This document shows positions 21,884 through 31,111 of a stretch of DNA of 64,000 nucleotides, in pieces. The stretch comes from Kangiella taiwanensis (GTDB lineage: Bacteria > Pseudomonadota > Gammaproteobacteria > Enterobacterales > Kangiellaceae). The stretch lies in the NCBI RefSeq assembly GCF_020005165.1, contig NZ_JAHCLT010000001.1, positions 62,001 through 126,000 of the forward strand, given 5' to 3'. The notes under the pieces were generated by a model. That model was given only the letters and a program-made list of their open reading frames with translations. It made no database searches and was not told the origin of the DNA. Each line of letters begins with the position of its first letter. Within the stretch, counting starts at the first letter, position 1. Both the position numbers and the translations under genes were made by a program.

Positions 21884-23806
21884 ATGAAATGTCTATCAAC
21901 CGGTCTCCTTATTTCAGGAGTGGTTGCTGGATCGCTAGTACTTACACAAAGTGTAATTGCTGAACAAGACTCAGCACCAGTAGCCAAACAATCAATCAGC
22001 AATAAACAAGTTTGGATCACCTTAGGCGGCGACGCTGTCGAGACGATTCAACGCAAATACCAAACCAAGATTCCAATGAAACTATCAGGACTTATTGGCC
22101 AGAAACAAGATAACCAAGTTGCTATTGCCCAAATCTCTGAGTCCAAGATTTTGGAACTGAGCCAACTAATGCATGAGGAACACAAACGTTGCGGTGGTTT
22201 CTTCTACCATAGCTCTCAGCAAGAAGCTCAAGACTACGCACACAGCAAAAATCAGACCCAAGAGTTTGCTGCCGTCAACTACACCATTGATAATCCTGAT
22301 GCAGTCAATGCCTTGCTCGGTCAAATCTCTAGCAACAATTTAATCTCAACCGTTAATACACTAAGCAGTTATAACAATCGATATTACACCAGCAATACCG
22401 GCGTTGAAGCAGCTAACTGGATTAAGAGTGAGTGGCAATCTATCGCGAGCGGGCGCAATGATATTGACGTGCAACTCTATAACCACAGTAACTGGAACCA
22501 ACCGTCAGTTGTAGCTACCATCACCGGTACAACTAACCCCAACGAGATTGTTGTTGTTGGGGGACACTTAGATTCTATCAATAGCTTTAACACGTCAGGC
22601 AGTGCACCTGGAGCAGACGATAATGCTTCTGGCATCGCTATCGCCACGGAATCTTTGCGCGCCATTGTTGCTACTGATTTCAAGCCAAATCGCACCATAA
22701 AACTGATCGGTTACGCTGCAGAAGAAGTCGGTCTACGTGGTTCGAAAGAAATCGCGGGAGAGCATAAATCCAACAATGCCAATGTCATCGGTGTGGTGCA
22801 GTTTGATATGTCAGGCTACAAGGGTAGCAACAAAGATATCGTGTTCATGACGGACTACACCAATCAAGACCAAAATCAATTCATGGCCGATCTGATTGAT
22901 ACCTATCTTCCAAGCGTTGATTATGGTTATGACCAATGCGGTTATGGTTGCTCAGATCATGCGTCATGGCATAACAAAGGTTATGCAGCATCGATGCCTT
23001 TTGAGTCTTACATGAATGACTACAATAGTGATATTCACAGCGCGAACGATGACCATTTTGACGCCAACCACTCAGTAAACTTTGCCAAGCTCTCGGTCAC
23101 TTACATAGCCGAATTAGCTAAAGGGAGCACTGGCCCAAACCCTGACCCTGATCCGGATCCCGAACCACCGGGCAATAACGTCTTAAACAATGGCGTTCCT
23201 GAAACCGATCTTTCAGCGACTCAAGGTAACGACATTGTGTACACCATGGATGTTCCAGCTGGCGCAAGCAACATCAGCTTTGCCATCAGCGGTGGCTCAG
23301 GTGATGCAGACTTGTACGTTCGTAAAGGCGCGGCACCAACTGACTCAACCTACGATTGTCGTCCATACCGAAACGGTAACAACGAAAGTTGCTCAGGCAG
23401 TGGCGAAGGCACTTATTACGTGCGTGTAAAAGCCTACTCTAGCTTCTCAGGCGTCACACTGGTCGGCAGCTATGACGATGGTACGGCTCCGGGTAATCCT
23501 CCAATCGATGAGACCTACAGTAACGTTTCGGTTGCTCAAGGTGCATGGGCACGCTACACCCAAGACTTAAACGGTGACTACAGCAGCTTAACCGTCACTA
23601 TTACCGGTGGTTCAGGTGATGCCGACTTATACGTTCGTCACGGCTCTCAGCCAACAACGTCAAGTTACGACTGCCGTCCTTACCGTTGGGGTAACGAAGA
23701 AACCTGTACTATCAGTGCGCCGCAGTCAGGCACATGGCACATTGGGCTACGAGGCTACAATAACTCCTCAGGCATCACACTAAGCGTTCAAGCAACACCA
23801 CAATAA
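21884..23806 (+). CDS. Secreted M28 aminopeptidase with two PPC domains
   Basis: Di-zinc aminopeptidase of 640 residues, likely releasing N-terminal amino acids outside the cell. Signal peptide to about residue 26; propeptide-like region to about 130; catalytic domain about 130-415; Asp-Pro linker; two PPC domains. Ligands match Vibrio aminopeptidase: H228, D245, E280 (base), E281, D308 and H385, with a likely disulfide C352-C356 in CGYGCSDH. It probably works with the M4 endopeptidase upstream to degrade protein to amino acids. PPC tails of such enzymes are often removed on maturation. Confidence 0.94.
   Translation: MKCLSTGLLISGVVAGSLVLTQSVIAEQDSAPVAKQSISNKQVWITLGGDAVETIQRKYQTKIPMKLSGLIGQKQDNQVAIAQISESKILELSQLMHEEHKRCGGFFYHSSQQEAQDYAHSKNQTQEFAAVNYTIDNPDAVNALLGQISSNNLISTVNTLSSYNNRYYTSNTGVEAANWIKSEWQSIASGRNDIDVQLYNHSNWNQPSVVATITGTTNPNEIVVVGGHLDSINSFNTSGSAPGADDNASGIAIATESLRAIVATDFKPNRTIKLIGYAAEEVGLRGSKEIAGEHKSNNANVIGVVQFDMSGYKGSNKDIVFMTDYTNQDQNQFMADLIDTYLPSVDYGYDQCGYGCSDHASWHNKGYAASMPFESYMNDYNSDIHSANDDHFDANHSVNFAKLSVTYIAELAKGSTGPNPDPDPDPEPPGNNVLNNGVPETDLSATQGNDIVYTMDVPAGASNISFAISGGSGDADLYVRKGAAPTDSTYDCRPYRNGNNESCSGSGEGTYYVRVKAYSSFSGVTLVGSYDDGTAPGNPPIDETYSNVSVAQGAWARYTQDLNGDYSSLTVTITGGSGDADLYVRHGSQPTTSSYDCRPYRWGNEETCTISAPQSGTWHIGLRGYNNSSGITLSVQATPQ
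23189..23761 (+). repeat. Twin-PPC tail repeat, copy B (in M28 gene)
   Basis: Second copy of the 573-base unit at 21199-21771; 12 synonymous differences only, with identical protein over 191 residues. Both copies are in the same orientation, 1990 bases apart. Confidence 0.95.
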
Positions 23807-23836
23807 TCATAAGATTTTATAACTTCCACAGTAGTT

Positions 23837-23860
23837 GCGTACATGGATGTGCGCTTTTTT
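23837..23860 (+). terminator. Terminator after the M28 gene
   Basis: GCGTAC (23837-23842) pairs with GTGCGC (23849-23854, one T-G pair) around the loop ATGGAT, followed by six T. It lies 31 nt past the stop codon. Confidence 0.7.
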
Positions 23861-23962
23861 CTTTCTCTTCCCAAATTTTGATAACTTTTACAGAAAAGTC
23901 ACCTCAAATCCTTTAGCATAAGGTTAGTAGCACTACTCAATAAAAAGGATTCCTCACACTGT

Positions 23963-25048
23963 ATGGTCGTATTACTCAGCATTTGCGTCACACTTATGGT
24001 GCTTTGCACGCTTATTCCTCTATCGCGCAACGCTAAATGGTGGGTTCGAGCTTTTGACTTCCCACGACTCCAACTGGCGATCACTTGCTTAGTGATGCTA
24101 CTCGCTGAATGTATCTGGCTTGATTTTGCCCATCCTGTGACTTGGTTATTGGTCGTGCTAACCCTAGCTTGTTTTGTGTATCAAAGCTGGTGGATTTATC
24201 CGTATACATCATTGGCAAAGCCTGAGGTTAAACCCTCTGGCACAGCGCAACACTCGACCATTAGTATCGTCACGGCTAATGTTTTAATGACTAACCGCAA
24301 TGCTCGCAAACTCATCGACTTAGTTAGACAATACAACCCACACATATTAGTCACTCTTGAAACTAACGATTGGTGGCAGTCGCATTTAGACAAGCTAGAA
24401 GACGTTTACCCTCACACCATCAAATGCCCCCTGGATAATTTGTATGGCATGCACGTGTACTCCCGTTTACCGCTGGAAAGTGCCGAAACACAATTTCTTG
24501 TTGAAGATGATATCCCATCAATGCATGCACAAGCCGTTCTAACAAGTGGTGATAAGGTCCGGCTACATTTTTTACACCCGGCACCCCCCAGCCCAACTGA
24601 AAATGAAGAATCCGCTGAACGAGATGCAGAGTTAGTTATGGTGGCTAAGAATATCGAAGACACTTGTAATGGTTATCAACCAGTCATTGTGACAGGCGAT
24701 ATGAATGATGTGGCTTGGTCAAGAACAACACGACTCTTCCGTAAAATCAGTCAGCTTCTCGATCCAAGAATCGGTCGCGGTATGTTTAATACCTTTCACG
24801 CAAAATACTGGTTTATGCGCTGGCCCTTAGATCATCTATTCCACAGCGAACACTTTACCCTAGATAAAATTACCCGTTTACCTGGTTACGGTTCAGACCA
24901 TTTCGCCCTCTACACACAACTCAGTTTAGAGCCCCAAAAAGCACCTAACCAGTCAGGCGTTGATAAAGAAGATGGTGATGAGCAGCTGGCTGAATCTATT
25001 ATGGCTGAGCAAAATGCTTCCAGCCATAATGTTCACAACCCCACTTGA
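23963..25048 (+). CDS. Membrane-anchored endonuclease/exonuclease/phosphatase-family protein
   Basis: A 361-residue protein with two or three N-terminal membrane helices (residues 1-80) and an EEP-fold domain (about 95-335). Visible EEP motifs: TANVLMTNRNA, VTLETNDWW, VTGDMNDVAWS, PLDHLFHS and GSDHFAL, giving the expected metal-binding Glu, the Asp/Asn pair and the Asp-His pair. The domain should face the periplasm. Substrate could be nucleic acid, phospholipid or a phosphoester. The last 35 residues are acidic and look unstructured. Confidence 0.85.
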   Translation: MVVLLSICVTLMVLCTLIPLSRNAKWWVRAFDFPRLQLAITCLVMLLAECIWLDFAHPVTWLLVVLTLACFVYQSWWIYPYTSLAKPEVKPSGTAQHSTISIVTANVLMTNRNARKLIDLVRQYNPHILVTLETNDWWQSHLDKLEDVYPHTIKCPLDNLYGMHVYSRLPLESAETQFLVEDDIPSMHAQAVLTSGDKVRLHFLHPAPPSPTENEESAERDAELVMVAKNIEDTCNGYQPVIVTGDMNDVAWSRTTRLFRKISQLLDPRIGRGMFNTFHAKYWFMRWPLDHLFHSEHFTLDKITRLPGYGSDHFALYTQLSLEPQKAPNQSGVDKEDGDEQLAESIMAEQNASSHNVHNPT

Positions 25049-25065
25049 ATCCCTAAAGCCCTACC

Positions 25066-25458
25066 CTACTTTGCTAGCTTAGCCCCTAGCCAAGCAAATG
25101 GCACGAAGATCAGAAGATCGATCACCATGAACCATAGCGGATGCGGAATCATCACGAGGTTCATGATACCGCCAGCTAAAAAGAACATTCCACAAATCGT
25201 TCCGAGCAGTAATTTTCTAAAGGGAGTGATCTTACTGCACACAAAACCTGCAACAAAACTCCCAATAAGGTGCGCAATAATTACCGTAATAAACGCATCA
25301 ACAGGCAACGACGAAACATACTCTGCAAAAGCCTCTTTATCTTCCATGCTCAAATTGTCAGGCCACGGATACCGGACCATATTGATAGACTCAATACCGT
25401 AAATTGTTAAACCTCCAACAATGACTCCTACAATCACCGCTAGTATTTGCTTACCCAT
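25066..25458 (-). CDS. Small integral membrane protein, unknown function
   Basis: A 130-residue protein with four predicted helices (about 5-22, 52-75, 82-103, 107-127). It looks like a member of the uncharacterised small four-helix proteins, with glycine-rich first and second helices. Its start is fused to the stop of the upstream gene as TAATG (25456-25460), so the two are translated together. No catalytic or metal motif is seen. Confidence 0.72.
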   Translation of the reverse strand: MGKQILAVIVGVIVGGLTIYGIESINMVRYPWPDNLSMEDKEAFAEYVSSLPVDAFITVIIAHLIGSFVAGFVCSKITPFRKLLLGTICGMFFLAGGIMNLVMIPHPLWFMVIDLLIFVPFAWLGAKLAK

Positions 25459-25964
25459 TATGACTCCCCCACTTTCTTTTTATACAAGCCATTAAATATA
25501 ACTTTCCAACTTTCACCATTATCTGTCGATACTGACCATACCTGTCTGACATCAGCTTCTTCGGGAGTCCAACTAATTTTATTCAGCACCACACCTCTTT
25601 CCCCCTGCGTCGTACCAGACATCACCATTGAGTCACCTTCCATGCCACCATTCAACTCCAGCAAAGTGCCGCTATTATCGACCCAAGTCTGATGCCATTG
25701 TTTTTGGCTTCTATCATAAATGTTATAACTGTGACCGACATTGCCACTAGCCCCACGCCAACTCTCTTGTAAGCTACAACCACCTAAAATCTTCTCAATG
25801 GTATTCTCACCAACCTTCTTTCCTTTGGGATCAAAGACTTCCCACTCACCGCTCCAAAAATCAAACTGACTGTATTCTTCAGTCGAGCAAGGTACTTGCT
25901 TTTGTTCAGCGCCACTAGCGATGAAACTCGCTAGTAACAATGTTGTAGTTATTAGATATTTCAT
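25458..25964 (-). CDS. Secreted DUF1579-like protein
   Basis: A 168-residue protein with a cleavable signal peptide (to about residue 19, ASGA-EQ). The FDFWSGEWEVFDP motif near residue 35 followed by GGCSLQESWRG and alternating beta strands (YDRSQKQWHQTWVD) is typical of DUF1579/lipocalin-like proteins found next to small membrane proteins. Two cysteines (C26, C63) could form a disulfide. No enzyme role is known to me. It is coupled by TAATG to the membrane protein that follows. Confidence 0.75.
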   Translation of the reverse strand: MKYLITTTLLLASFIASGAEQKQVPCSTEEYSQFDFWSGEWEVFDPKGKKVGENTIEKILGGCSLQESWRGASGNVGHSYNIYDRSQKQWHQTWVDNSGTLLELNGGMEGDSMVMSGTTQGERGVVLNKISWTPEEADVRQVWSVSTDNGESWKVIFNGLYKKKVGES

Positions 25965-25998
25965 GTGCTCTCCTTTTTCTCTGTTTATTATGTTATAT

Positions 25999-26416
25999 GT
26001 TCATTTTCTTTGCTTGTCCAAAGAAAACGAACCAAAAGAAACGACACCCCGGTCGCTTGGCCTACGGCTCCCCTCCGTTTCTCATAATAATTGGCGCATT
26101 TGACAACTCGCTACGCTCAAACATTCAAATGCTTTATTTCCAATTATTACTGCGATACTCAGCAAGCTCTAAGGGGTAACCGAAAGCACAAACTTATAGC
26201 ACCGTTTTCCCTTTATATTTAGCTGAGTGAACTTAAAGTCATAGCAATTCAAATCATGGAAGATTTGAATAGTTAAATTCAGCACATGGAAGTGCTGTAT
26301 TTAACGGTGCGTATAATGACTTGAAGTTTACGAAGGTAGTCATTCTTTGAATGACCTAAATATAGGGGTGGACTTCTTTTTGGTTACTTTTTCTTGTCCA
26401 CGCAAGAAAAAGTAAC
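25999..26416 (+). mobile_element. MITE-like non-coding element with hairpin ends (copy 2, full length)
   Basis: The gap 25965-26520 (556 bases) holds no credible gene. It has hairpins at both ends in opposite orientation: left, 14-bp stem 25999-26012/26019-26032 followed by CAAAAGAAACGACACCCC; right, GGGGTGGACTTCTTTTTG then a perfect 14-bp stem 26383-26396/26403-26416. The ends are inverted relatives of each other. Between them are a perfect 9-bp stem 26247-26255/26262-26270 and a 13-bp stem with one mismatch 26273-26285/26292-26304, both with hexaloop ATGGAA, then a 7-bp stem 26339-26345/26349-26355. The right half matches the element at 10437-10612. No transposase is present. Confidence 0.7.
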
Positions 26417-26473
26417 TCGCTGAGTAGCGAAAAAAGTATTACTCATTCATGCTTAGATAATTCAAGAAGACAC

Positions 26474-26499
26474 AAAAAAGGGAGCCTAAGCTCCCTTTT
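26474..26499 (-). terminator. Terminator of the rpsO-pnp transcript
   Basis: GGGAGC (26480-26485) and GCTCCC (26490-26495) form a stem with loop CTAA. A and T tracts on both sides allow use in both directions. It lies 21 nt past the pnp stop. Confidence 0.88.
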
Positions 26500-26520
26500 C
26501 ACAACATAACGAGTAAGTGA

Positions 26521-28641
26521 TTACTCTTGACCAGCTGGCGCTTCTTCTTGCGCTGGTGGGTCAATCAAAGCTTTCATACTAAGACGGATGCGGTTTTGGC
26601 GATCCACTTCTAGTACTTTGACTTTAACAATGTCACCTTCTTTTAAGTAGTCGGTAACTTTGTTGACGCGCTCGTGAGCGATTTGTGAGATGTGAACCAA
26701 ACCGTCGCGACCAGGTGTTAACTCTACGAATGCACCGAAGTCTGCGATACGAACAACTTTTCCGTCGAACTCCATACCTGCAGTGATTTCCATCGTCATT
26801 AACTCTATACGACGAATCGCTTCAGCAGCACCTTCAGAGTCACTAGACGCAACTTTTACAGTACCGTCATCTTCAATTTCAATCGTAGCACCTGTTTCTT
26901 CAGTTAGCGCGCGGATAGTAGAGCCACCTTTACCGATAACTTCAGAAATTTTGTCCACTGGAATTTTAATCGCTGTGATGCGTGGCGCATGCTCAGAGAT
27001 GTCATCACGTGGCTTATCAATCGCTTGATTCATCACGCTCAAAATGTGTAAACGACCACCTTTTGCTTGATGAAGCGCTTTTTCCATGATCTCTTGAGTA
27101 ATACCGTCAATCTTGATGTCCATTTGAAGTGCGGTAATACCATCTGAAGTACCCGCTACTTTAAAGTCCATATCACCTAAGTGATCTTCATCGCCTAAGA
27201 TGTCAGAAAGAACCACAAAGTTCTCGCCTTCTTTGACTAAGCCCATAGCGATACCTGCTACAGGTGCTTTCATCGGTACACCTGCATCCATCAATGCGAG
27301 CGAGGTACCACAGACTGAAGCCATCGAGCTAGAGCCGTTAGATTCTGTAATTTCAGACACCACACGTAGCGTGTATGGGAAGTCAGCAATGCTTGGAACC
27401 ATCGCTGCAACACCACGCTTCGCTAAACGGCCGTGACCAATTTCACGACGCTTTGGAGAGCCCATGAAGCCTGTTTCGCCTACACAGTATGGAGGGAAGT
27501 TGTAGTGCATCATGAAGTGGTCTTTACCTTCACCCATGATACTGTCTTTGATCTGTGCATCACGCTCTGTACCTAAAGTCGCGACCACTAACGCTTGTGT
27601 TTCACCGCGCGTAAAGATTGCAGAACCGTGTGTACGCGGTAAAACGCCTGTACGAATATCCAAGGCACGAACCATATCTGGCTCACGACCGTCGATACGA
27701 GGCTGGCCAGAAACGATGCGAGAACGAACCACTTCTTTTTCGATGTCGTGGAAGACTTCTTTTACTTCATCTGCTGAAGGCTGACCTTCTTCTTCGCCAG
27801 CTAACGCTTCAACCGCTTCTGCTGATAGTTCGTTGATCTTCTCATAACGATCAGCTTTTTCAGCAATTTGATAAGCTTCAACGATAGCGCCGTGCATTTT
27901 TTCTTTAACGGCATCATACAATGCAGTGTTCTTAGCTGGAGGAGTCCAGTCCCAAGCAGGCTTACCTGCTTCCGCTTGTAATTCTTTAATCGCTTGAATC
28001 GCAACTTGTAACTCTTGGTGACCATACATAACGGCACCAAGCATCACGTTTTCTGGTAATTCGTCAGCTTCTGACTCAACCATTAATACGGCTTTATCTG
28101 TACCAGCAACCATCAAGTCTAGCTTAGAGTTTTCCATATCAGTTGTTGATGGGTTCAAAGCGTACTCACCATCAATATAACCAACGCGGGCTGCACCAAT
28201 TGGGCCGCCAAAAGGAATACCAGAGATAGCCAACGCCGCAGAAGCACCAATCATTGATGGTACTGCAGGATCAACTTCTGGGTTGATTGACACAATAGTA
28301 ATAACAACTTGAACTTCGTTAACGAAACCTTCTGGGAATAAAGGACGTAACGGACGATCAATAAGGCGTGCTGTTAGTGTTTCTTCGTCTGAAGGACGGC
28401 CTTCACGCTTTAAGAAACCACCTGGGATCTTACCAGCAGCATAAGTTTTTTCTTGGTAATTAACGGTTAGCGGGAAGAAGTCTTGGCCTTCTTTCGCTTC
28501 TTTTTTACCAACAACCGATACAAATGCAGTCGTTCCTTCAACGTCTACAATTACTGCACCTGATGCTTGACGAGCCACACGGCCTGTTTCGATAGTGACT
28601 TCACGGCCACCGTATTGAAATGATTTTTTCGTATAATCCAC
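26521..28641 (-). CDS. pnp: Polynucleotide phosphorylase
   Basis: Phosphorolytic 3'-5' exoribonuclease, trimeric and part of the degradosome. The 706 residues comprise two RNase PH domains (about 1-220 and 325-545), the helical linker, a KH domain ([14 protein letters not shown] near 560) and a C-terminal S1 domain ([19 protein letters not shown] near 625). Catalytic aspartates are seen in [16 protein letters not shown]. The start codon is GTG at 28641, with AGGA upstream; no ATG fits the conserved N-terminus. It follows rpsO across a terminator, the classic arrangement in which PNPase can also be expressed by read-through. Confidence 0.98.
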   Translation of the reverse strand: MDYTKKSFQYGGREVTIETGRVARQASGAVIVDVEGTTAFVSVVGKKEAKEGQDFFPLTVNYQEKTYAAGKIPGGFLKREGRPSDEETLTARLIDRPLRPLFPEGFVNEVQVVITIVSINPEVDPAVPSMIGASAALAISGIPFGGPIGAARVGYIDGEYALNPSTTDMENSKLDLMVAGTDKAVLMVESEADELPENVMLGAVMYGHQELQVAIQAIKELQAEAGKPAWDWTPPAKNTALYDAVKEKMHGAIVEAYQIAEKADRYEKINELSAEAVEALAGEEEGQPSADEVKEVFHDIEKEVVRSRIVSGQPRIDGREPDMVRALDIRTGVLPRTHGSAIFTRGETQALVVATLGTERDAQIKDSIMGEGKDHFMMHYNFPPYCVGETGFMGSPKRREIGHGRLAKRGVAAMVPSIADFPYTLRVVSEITESNGSSSMASVCGTSLALMDAGVPMKAPVAGIAMGLVKEGENFVVLSDILGDEDHLGDMDFKVAGTSDGITALQMDIKIDGITQEIMEKALHQAKGGRLHILSVMNQAIDKPRDDISEHAPRITAIKIPVDKISEVIGKGGSTIRALTEETGATIEIEDDGTVKVASSDSEGAAEAIRRIELMTMEITAGMEFDGKVVRIADFGAFVELTPGRDGLVHISQIAHERVNKVTDYLKEGDIVKVKVLEVDRQNRIRLSMKALIDPPAQEEAPAGQE

Positions 28642-28714
28642 AATATTTTCCTATTTAAGTTACTTGGGCTTATGTACCCTCTTGCCCTCAGAACCCACAT
28701 CGTCTGAAAGCAAA

Positions 28715-28739
28715 CAAAAAAGGGGCCTCAAGGCCCCTT
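28715..28739 (-). terminator. Terminator between rpsO and pnp
   Basis: AAGGGGCC/GGCCCCTT stem (28720-28727 and 28732-28739) with loop TCAA is followed, on the minus strand, by a T-run. It ends 8 nt from the rpsO stop. The same place holds the rpsO terminator in E. coli. Confidence 0.88.
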
Positions 28740-28746
28740 AATTTTT

Positions 28747-29016
28747 TTAGCGACGTAGACCCAGCTTTTTAATCAAGTCTGAGTAACGGCTATGATCTTT
28801 ACGCTTCAAGTAATCAAGCAATTTACGACGCTGGCTTACCATGCGTAATAAACCACGACGTGAGTGGTGGTCATGCTTGTGTGCCTTGAAGTGGTCTTGC
28901 AAGTGGTTGATTTGCGCTGATAGCAATGCAACCTGAACTTCTGGAGAACCTGTATCGCCTTCACCGCGACCATGTTCTTCTACGATTTCTGCTTTCTGTT
29001 CTGCACTTAGTGACAT
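28747..29016 (-). CDS. rpsO: 30S ribosomal protein uS15
   Basis: Primary 16S-binding protein of the platform, 89 residues. I start at the ATG at 29016 (MSLSAEQK), exactly the normal length; the 19 codons upstream in the same frame are leader sequence. Conserved landmarks: [31 protein letters not shown] and the final [13 protein letters not shown] stands ten bases before the ATG. Confidence 0.98.
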   Translation of the reverse strand: MSLSAEQKAEIVEEHGRGEGDTGSPEVQVALLSAQINHLQDHFKAHKHDHHSRRGLLRMVSQRRKLLDYLKRKDHSRYSDLIKKLGLRR

Positions 29017-29104
29017 ACTTCTATATCTCCAATTTCGAGTGATTACACTCAGTTTTATTGACGAGCCAGCCAATCACTAATTCAGCCAGCTCAATGAATG
29101 CGCG

Positions 29105-29134
29105 ATTGTACCCTACTTCAAACCCCGACAGCAA
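29105..29134 (-). promoter_or_regulatory. Probable sigma-70 promoter of rpsO-pnp
   Basis: Minus-strand TTGCTG (29129-29134), an 18-base spacer and TACAAT (29105-29110), followed by CGCGC. It is 89 nt upstream of rpsO and 60 nt past the preceding gene. Confidence 0.55.
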
Positions 29135-29193
29135 GGAAATTTCAGCTACAAGGCCTGAATTTACAGGGTTTTTAAATAAAAAGTTAACTAAGA

Positions 29194-29745
29194 CTACTGG
29201 TTAGCAACACTGCGTAGCCGATGTTGTGGCTGCTGCTCTCTGCAATTATCTAAAAATTGCCCAAAACAGGTCTCTGTTTCCGCGAGTTTTTCCCGCAAAC
29301 GATGGCCACCATCAAAGATATGCAAGTCAGCTTTTGCTGCGCCAGCAAAGCGAATTACGTTTTCAACGGGAACAATATCATCTTGCCAGCCATGAACCAC
29401 AGTCACGGGACACTTGAGCTTTTCCAGCTCAGCCTCGGCATAACCGTCCATATAAACCGCTGGTGAAATCAAAAATATCCCCATAGGGTCATTATTCAAT
29501 CCAGCAACGGCAGAAACGTAACCACCCATACTGGTGCCCACTAAAATATAAGGACGTGATAGGTTCAATAAGTAATTATTGAGCTTGGTGACCCGTTCAT
29601 TGGTTGGCAAGCGACGGTAGTCCAAAGACTCTACGTCAAAGCCATTCTTCTCACAAATTTTAGACAGTGCCTGAATACGGCTTCCTTTCTGCCCCGACAC
29701 CTTACCGTGTGAGAAAATGACTAATGGTTTTACAGCTGGGTTCAT
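29194..29745 (-). CDS. Alpha/beta-hydrolase, small YqiA/KANL3-Tex30-like
   Basis: A 183-residue cytosolic hydrolase. The nucleophile elbow GTSMGG places the serine at S72; the acid is in HGWQDDIVP (D122 or D123) and the histidine is H148 in DGGHRL. There is no lid domain. The natural substrate is unknown; similar short proteins act on esters or thioesters. It lies 7 nt after truB, so it may be co-transcribed with the translation cluster. Confidence 0.82.
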   Translation of the reverse strand: MNPAVKPLVIFSHGKVSGQKGSRIQALSKICEKNGFDVESLDYRRLPTNERVTKLNNYLLNLSRPYILVGTSMGGYVSAVAGLNNDPMGIFLISPAVYMDGYAEAELEKLKCPVTVVHGWQDDIVPVENVIRFAGAAKADLHIFDGGHRLREKLAETETCFGQFLDNCREQQPQHRLRSVANQ

Positions 29746-29752
29746 ACGATTC

Positions 29753-30670
29753 CTAATTGGTTTGCTTTATTAATCGACGAGGAGCAACCTTGCCATCATC
29801 GTCAATACAACCGATCCCTAAAAATCCATCTGGATCTCTAAGGATAAACTCTTCCTCTTGTGGCGCACCATTCATCTGCACTGACTGTCCCATGCGTATA
29901 TAGTACGCCTGGTCGCTATCTAATTCTGCAATAGGCAAATGATGCAACGCCTTCTCTAGAGGCATTAATAATTCATCCATAGCAAGCTTCTCATCCGCTT
30001 GCTTCATCGTCTCTAATTGAGCCAGGCTCACGCAGTCTTCCAGTTGCAAGTGACTCACCGCGGTACGGCGAAGCTCCTGAACGTGGGCACCACAACCTAG
30101 CTCATCCCCCATATCTTCGACCAGATTCCTGATATAAGTTCCCTTGGAACAATGGACATCCAGCTCAAATTCATCATCTTCAAAACGCAATATATCGATG
30201 GAGTGAATGGTCACTTCGCGTGCTTCCCTCTCCACCTCGATACCTTGTCGTGCTAATTTATACAGTGGCACGCCATCTTTTTTTAAGGCCGAATACATTG
30301 AAGGAACCTGCTTGATAGTACCTTTGAATTGTTGCACTACCTTTACAAATTCCTGCTCAGTCACATCGACTGACTTTTCTTCGATAACATCACCTTCTCT
30401 ATCGGCCGTAGTAGTCTTTTGTCCGAGCTTGCCCACGACACGATACTTCTTATCGGCATTCAGCAAAAAGTGTGAAAACTTAGTTGCTTCACCAAAGCAG
30501 AGCGGTAAAACGCCCGTAGCAATAGGGTCCAAAGCGCCCGTATGACCTGCTTTTTGTGCAAAATACAAGAACTTCGCTTGCTGCAACGCCTTGTTAGAGG
30601 TCATATCCATCGGTTTATCTAATAGTAAAATACCGGTAATATCGCGACCGCGCTTACGTCTTCTTGCCAT
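29753..30670 (-). CDS. truB: tRNA pseudouridine-55 synthase
   Basis: Makes the universal T-loop pseudouridine of tRNA. Catalytic aspartate D48 lies in HTGALDPIATGVLPLCFG; the RNA-binding thumb and the C-terminal PUA-like region are present. Length 305 (E. coli 314). Gap to rbfA is 27 nt, as in the conserved nusA-infB-rbfA-truB-rpsO order. Confidence 0.97.
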   Translation of the reverse strand: MARRRKRGRDITGILLLDKPMDMTSNKALQQAKFLYFAQKAGHTGALDPIATGVLPLCFGEATKFSHFLLNADKKYRVVGKLGQKTTTADREGDVIEEKSVDVTEQEFVKVVQQFKGTIKQVPSMYSALKKDGVPLYKLARQGIEVEREAREVTIHSIDILRFEDDEFELDVHCSKGTYIRNLVEDMGDELGCGAHVQELRRTAVSHLQLEDCVSLAQLETMKQADEKLAMDELLMPLEKALHHLPIAELDSDQAYYIRMGQSVQMNGAPQEEEFILRDPDGFLGIGCIDDDGKVAPRRLIKQTN

Positions 30671-30697
30671 TGCTTGCTCCGGAGTAGCGGTTAACGC

Positions 30698-31084
30698 TTA
30701 AGATTGGTCGTCTTGATCAGACGCTTTTTGCTTATCTTCCGACAGGGCTTTATCAATCAAGCTGGACATTCGCTGCCCTTCTTGTATCGACTTGTCGTAA
30801 AAGAATCGTAACGCTGGCACGCTACGCATCCGCATTTCTTTCGCTAACTGCGAACGTAAGAAACCTGCGGCGCCCCGAACCACTTCGAGCGCTTCATCAA
30901 TTTGTTCCTGCTCATCTTTGCCTAAAAAGGTCACAAAGACTTTTGCGTTCTGTAAATCGCTCGATACCTCTACCGCAGACACGGTAGCAATACCTAAACG
31001 AGGATCTTTCATTTCGCGCTGAAAAACCAGAGCCAGCTCTCGCTGGATCTGGTCTGCAACTCGATTAGCTCTTGCTTGCGACAT
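30698..31084 (-). CDS. rbfA: 30S ribosome-binding factor A
   Basis: KH-fold factor for late 16S 5'-end maturation and cold adaptation. The 128 residues include the family start RVADQIQRELALVFQREMKDPR and the later FVTFLGKDE and SVPALRFFYDKSI motifs. It lies between infB and truB with short gaps. Confidence 0.96.
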   Translation of the reverse strand: MSQARANRVADQIQRELALVFQREMKDPRLGIATVSAVEVSSDLQNAKVFVTFLGKDEQEQIDEALEVVRGAAGFLRSQLAKEMRMRSVPALRFFYDKSIQEGQRMSSLIDKALSEDKQKASDQDDQS

Positions 31085-31111
31085 TTAATTTCTCGTCACT
31101 GTTGGAATGGA

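Noticed and set aside
25921-26179. Two 60-codon plus-strand frames
   Set aside because: Both lie in the left half of the MITE-like repeat or antisense to the secreted protein gene; no start signals.
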